Shown here in pieces: positions 20,477 to 22,924 of a stretch of DNA of 22,924 nucleotides. Both the position numbers and the translations under genes were made by a program. The first letter of the stretch is position 1, and the number at the start of each line of letters is the position of its first letter. The DNA lies in assembly GCA_011763485.2 (NCBI GenBank), contig JAANSK020253274.1:1-22924 (forward strand), given 5' to 3'. The DNA is from Isoetes engelmannii. Lineage: Eukaryota > Streptophyta > Lycopodiopsida > Isoetales > Isoetaceae. The notes below the pieces were generated by a model. It did not search any database. It was not told the DNA's origin and saw only the letters and a program-made list of their open reading frames with translations.

Positions 20477-20924
20477 TGACCTCGCTGGATGTGTCCTCAT
20501 AAGTCTTAGGAGTAACACGTCGTTGTGGTTTCTCTACATTGTTGGAGCACGGTCGAGGTTGACGTAGCATTCTTTCTATTCCCGGCCATTTTCTTGAGGG
20601 AAGCTTTGTCTCTGTCTCCTTCCCGGCTTATACATATTGGCCTGGATGGCTTGGACTCTTCCTTAATCAAACCATTTATGCTTGAAGTCAAGATCTTATA
20701 CTGACATAGACCTGCATGACTGATATGTTGCCCATCCTGTGAGATACGTTCGGTCTTATCTCAAGAACTCTTAATGTGAATCGTTGATGAAGTCATCTTC
20801 TTGTTGATGGTTGAGTTGTGGCAATAGTCTGTTGGTGCAATACCCCTTCCTCGAGGCAACATGGTGCTTGAAGAGGATCATTGGCCAGAAGATGCTCTTC
20901 CCTTACTATGATCACCTACATACT
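20477..20924. other. Spacer between dispersed repeat and LINE
   Basis: No recognised gene. It contains a minus-strand open stretch (20506-20691) of low-complexity Ser/Thr/Arg composition with no known domain. The LINE homology begins just to its right. Confidence 0.35.
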
Positions 20925-21752
20925 GCTATTCACTGCTATTCAATCTTGGCGTACGGACTGATCCTCCAATACTGCTATTTAACCTTGGCGTACTCCAATA
21001 ATGTTGTTCTGAGGGTGTCAGGCCTATGGAGCATGCCTCATACAACTTGTAGATCGCATTCTGCAAGTCTAGGTGTGTGTCGAGCTCCTGCAGTCTGCTC
21101 CACAACTTATCGCGGGGCACCGTGTCAAAGGCTTTAGCGAAGTCAACGAAACAGCAGTAAAGGTCCTACCGACGGTCCTTGCTATTCTCGATGATGGCTC
21201 GCAAGGCGAATAAATGATCAATGGTAGAATGCCCAGGGCAGAAGCCTGCCATGGTAAGGGCACTGACCTCTGAGTTCTCCACCCATATGGTTATGCGCTG
21301 CTCAATAATGGTAGCCAGAAGTTTCGCAAATAGCGAGATGCCATTATAGTGCAGTAGTTAGCCGGACAGTTTGGGTTGCCGGCCTTGTATATGGGCACAA
21401 CTCTACTACAAGTCCACTATGGCAGGAGTCCTTCCTGTAGTGCTCCATTGAACATTGTTGTTAGCACCGGCACCACTGGCGGCCCAGCCCATTTGAGTTC
21501 TGTCTGCATGCCATCCAAATCCGCCGCCTTCCCGTTGGGGAGACGCTGGAGGCCCATGATCACGTCGTCTACTGTAATGGTTAGGGGCAATCCCGTTTGT
21601 GAGGGTACTGGGGCCTGTCTGCCCAGAGGATCATATAGTTGTTGCAGGTACTGGATCCACTGCTCTACAGTGATGTCTCCTTCGGGCTGCCGTGTTTTCC
21701 TGAGCGTCTCTCTCCAAAAGCTCATGGGGTAACGCTTGAGGAGGCAGAACAT
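20925..21752 (-). pseudogene. LINE reverse transcriptase fragment
   Basis: From N- to C-terminus one reads LPNGKAADLDGMQTELKWAG (near 21550-21490), VVPIYKAGNPNCPANY (near 21400-21350), a GFCPGHSTIDHLFALRAIIE segment in a second frame (near 21245-21185) and FVDFAKAFDTVPRDKLWSRL in a third (near 21145-21085). The last is motif A with its catalytic Asp in DFAKAFD. The frame ends with a local duplication (20932-20993) and no motif B or C follows. At least two frameshifts and one internal stop lie between these blocks. Confidence 0.85.
20932..20993. repeat. 39 bp-period direct duplication at the broken LINE end
   Basis: The 23 bp block beginning actgctatt and ending cttggcgtac occurs at 20932 and 20971 with two mismatches. 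On the minus strand it gives the repeated TPRLNSS peptide. It sits within the last stretch that resembles reverse transcriptase. Confidence 0.8.
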
Positions 21753-22229
21753 TTGGCGCTGACATTCTACAAGATATAAACCTGTGGTATTGAGAGACGG
21801 CCTGGGGGCATTTGATGGGGTTAGTGACGCGGTGGAGCTGGCGCTTCAACTCGTGACACTCGTCATCGAACCAGCGATTCGAGGGGAAGGTGGAGGTCGT
21901 GACTTGCATGTGCAGGCGTCCTCTCCCGTAGCATGTGTCAAGCGGGCGGCCTGCTGCTGCAATGTGGGGAGCTGCAGTATCTCCGTCAGGCCCTGCTCGA
22001 ACGACCGCGCATAGTTTTATGCTCGGTCATAATCGAGGCACAGCTGGAGTATCCGAGGCGTTGAGCGCACGGTCGTGTCGGCTACCTGCAAAGCTACCCT
22101 CAGAGAAGGGGCTGGTGGTCGGAGTCCATTTCTTCATCTCTGAGGAGGTGTAAGTGCCTCTCCTCTATGAGTACATAGTCAACCGCATTGTGACCGCCTC
22201 CCTGGTTCTCCTGCCGTCAAGTGGATCGG

Positions 22230-22852
22230 CAAGAGGATGGCCACTGCGCCAGCCTATTGCAAATTAGCAAGTCAAAAATGTTGTAGAGCAAGGACATCTA
22301 CCTTGTTTATCGCGTGACATGTGCGTCCTCCGACACCCTAGGGAAAGGCACCTCTGCCGGTTTTAGCTGCAACGCATCCTCGGCAAGCGGGTCAAACCTT
22401 GTCACTTGCTTCGTCCGTATGTGGGCATTGACCTCTCCAACCAACGTGACCTTCCCCAGTCGCTGATACTGTTGTATGTCGTCTTATAGATCGACATACG
22501 GCTCCATTATGTCCACATCCGGATGATGGTATGCGGGAAATAGCAGGCCGCTACAAAGAAAGGGGTATCATCATAAGGTTGTATGCGCACCCACATGTAC
22601 CATTGTGTCGGTCCGTGCTGCACAGAGAAATGGATCGCACCAATGCGGTATGGTAGTAGCATGCAACGTCACCATGTCCCCACAACTCGATACAGTCGTT
22701 GAAGATGGAGACAGATGTATACCCTAGTAGGGTCGGCAGTCTACGGCCAGCGTGCTCCCATGTATCCATCAAAAAGATGATTTCCATATCATGAGCAATA
22801 GAGTTCAAGCTGTCGCCTTTCTGCCAGGGAAAGCCCAGTTCCAAGACACCAT
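22230..22852 (-). pseudogene. LINE APE-type endonuclease fragment
   Basis: The minus strand shows an ATG at 22852 followed by MVSWN, then GFPWQKGDSLNSIAHDMEII and FLMDTWEHAGRRLPTLLGYT (97-codon frame 22844-22551). In another frame WVRIQPYDDTPFFVAACYF follows, and LVGEVNAH near 22450-22425. These match the order of an APE-type nuclease (WN, xE/DTW, GDFN-like). The GDFN-like motif reads GEVN here, suggesting loss of activity as well as frame damage. Confidence 0.75.
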
Positions 22853-22878
22853 CTCAAGGCACATTCCCTATTTTGTCG

Positions 22879-22891
22879 CCCCCCCCCCCCC
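22879..22891. repeat. C homopolymer (13 bases) near the LINE 5' end
   Basis: Thirteen C residues, then T and five more C. Read on the minus strand this is a G-rich tract 27 bases upstream of the endonuclease ATG, so it may be part of the LINE 5' region. Confidence 0.85.
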
Positions 22892-22924
22892 TCCCCCGAG
22901 TTTGTAGGGGAAGTGTGACGACCA

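Larger units (their letters stand above)
20925..22924 (-). mobile_element. Decayed LINE (non-LTR retrotransposon), 3' half missing
   Basis: On the minus strand the order is endonuclease (about 22852-22230), a poorly conserved linker, then reverse transcriptase (about 21752-20925). Both domains are visible but are split between frames by several frameshifts and stops, so the element is dead. The reverse transcriptase carries FVDFAKAFDTVPRDKLW, unlike the DFEKAYD form of typical flowering-plant L1. Homology stops soon after motif A; motif B, the YxDD motif C and the tail are absent. The 5' end lies at or beyond the right edge of the window. LINEs are usually truncated at the 5' end, so the missing 3' part implies a later deletion or rearrangement. 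Confidence 0.85.

Noticed and set aside
1-22924. CRISPR array, operon or bacterial gene cluster
   Set aside because: The only regular repeats are tandem units and microsatellites without spacers, and the genes are intron-bearing plant genes.

Overview
The window looks like nuclear DNA of a land plant. It is AT-rich and intron-bearing, and it carries two recognisable host genes in a landscape of decayed repeats. The lineage cannot be fixed from the sequence. The non-LTR element with an FVDFAKAFDTVPR-type reverse transcriptase, rather than the usual flowering-plant L1 signature, and the repeat-rich flanks fit a fern or other seed-free plant, but that is inference.

Layout: 1-2770 is gene-free and probably repeat-derived. 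It begins with one copy of a dispersed repeat. 3481-5616 is a tandem array of four copies of a unit of about 960 bp, two of them almost entirely collapsed, with CTAT microsatellites inside. 5617-6474 is the upstream and leader region of a gene at 6475-7836 (+), which encodes a DUF688-like protein of 453 residues with the VPFxWExxPGxPK motif. 8003-13200 is gene-free and holds several short direct duplications. 13417-17946 (-) is a complete NOC2 ribosome-biogenesis gene that I could resolve into 14 exons (867 codons). All exon phases close, and two introns appear to use GC-AG splice sites. Two telo-box motifs lie just upstream of its start. 18050-20900 is gene-free and repeat-like, and includes the second copy of the dispersed repeat. 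20925 to the right edge is a decayed LINE on the minus strand, with its endonuclease and first half of the reverse transcriptase present and its 3' half missing.

The two host genes are not evidently related. NOC2 is a nucleolar housekeeping factor for 60S subunit assembly; the DUF688-like protein has no known biochemical role. I see no operon, CRISPR array, RNA gene or obvious new system. The more interesting points are the paired GC-AG introns, a coding-looking tail in another frame at the end of the DUF688-like gene, the collapsed tandem array, and the recurrent 20-70 bp tandem duplications.
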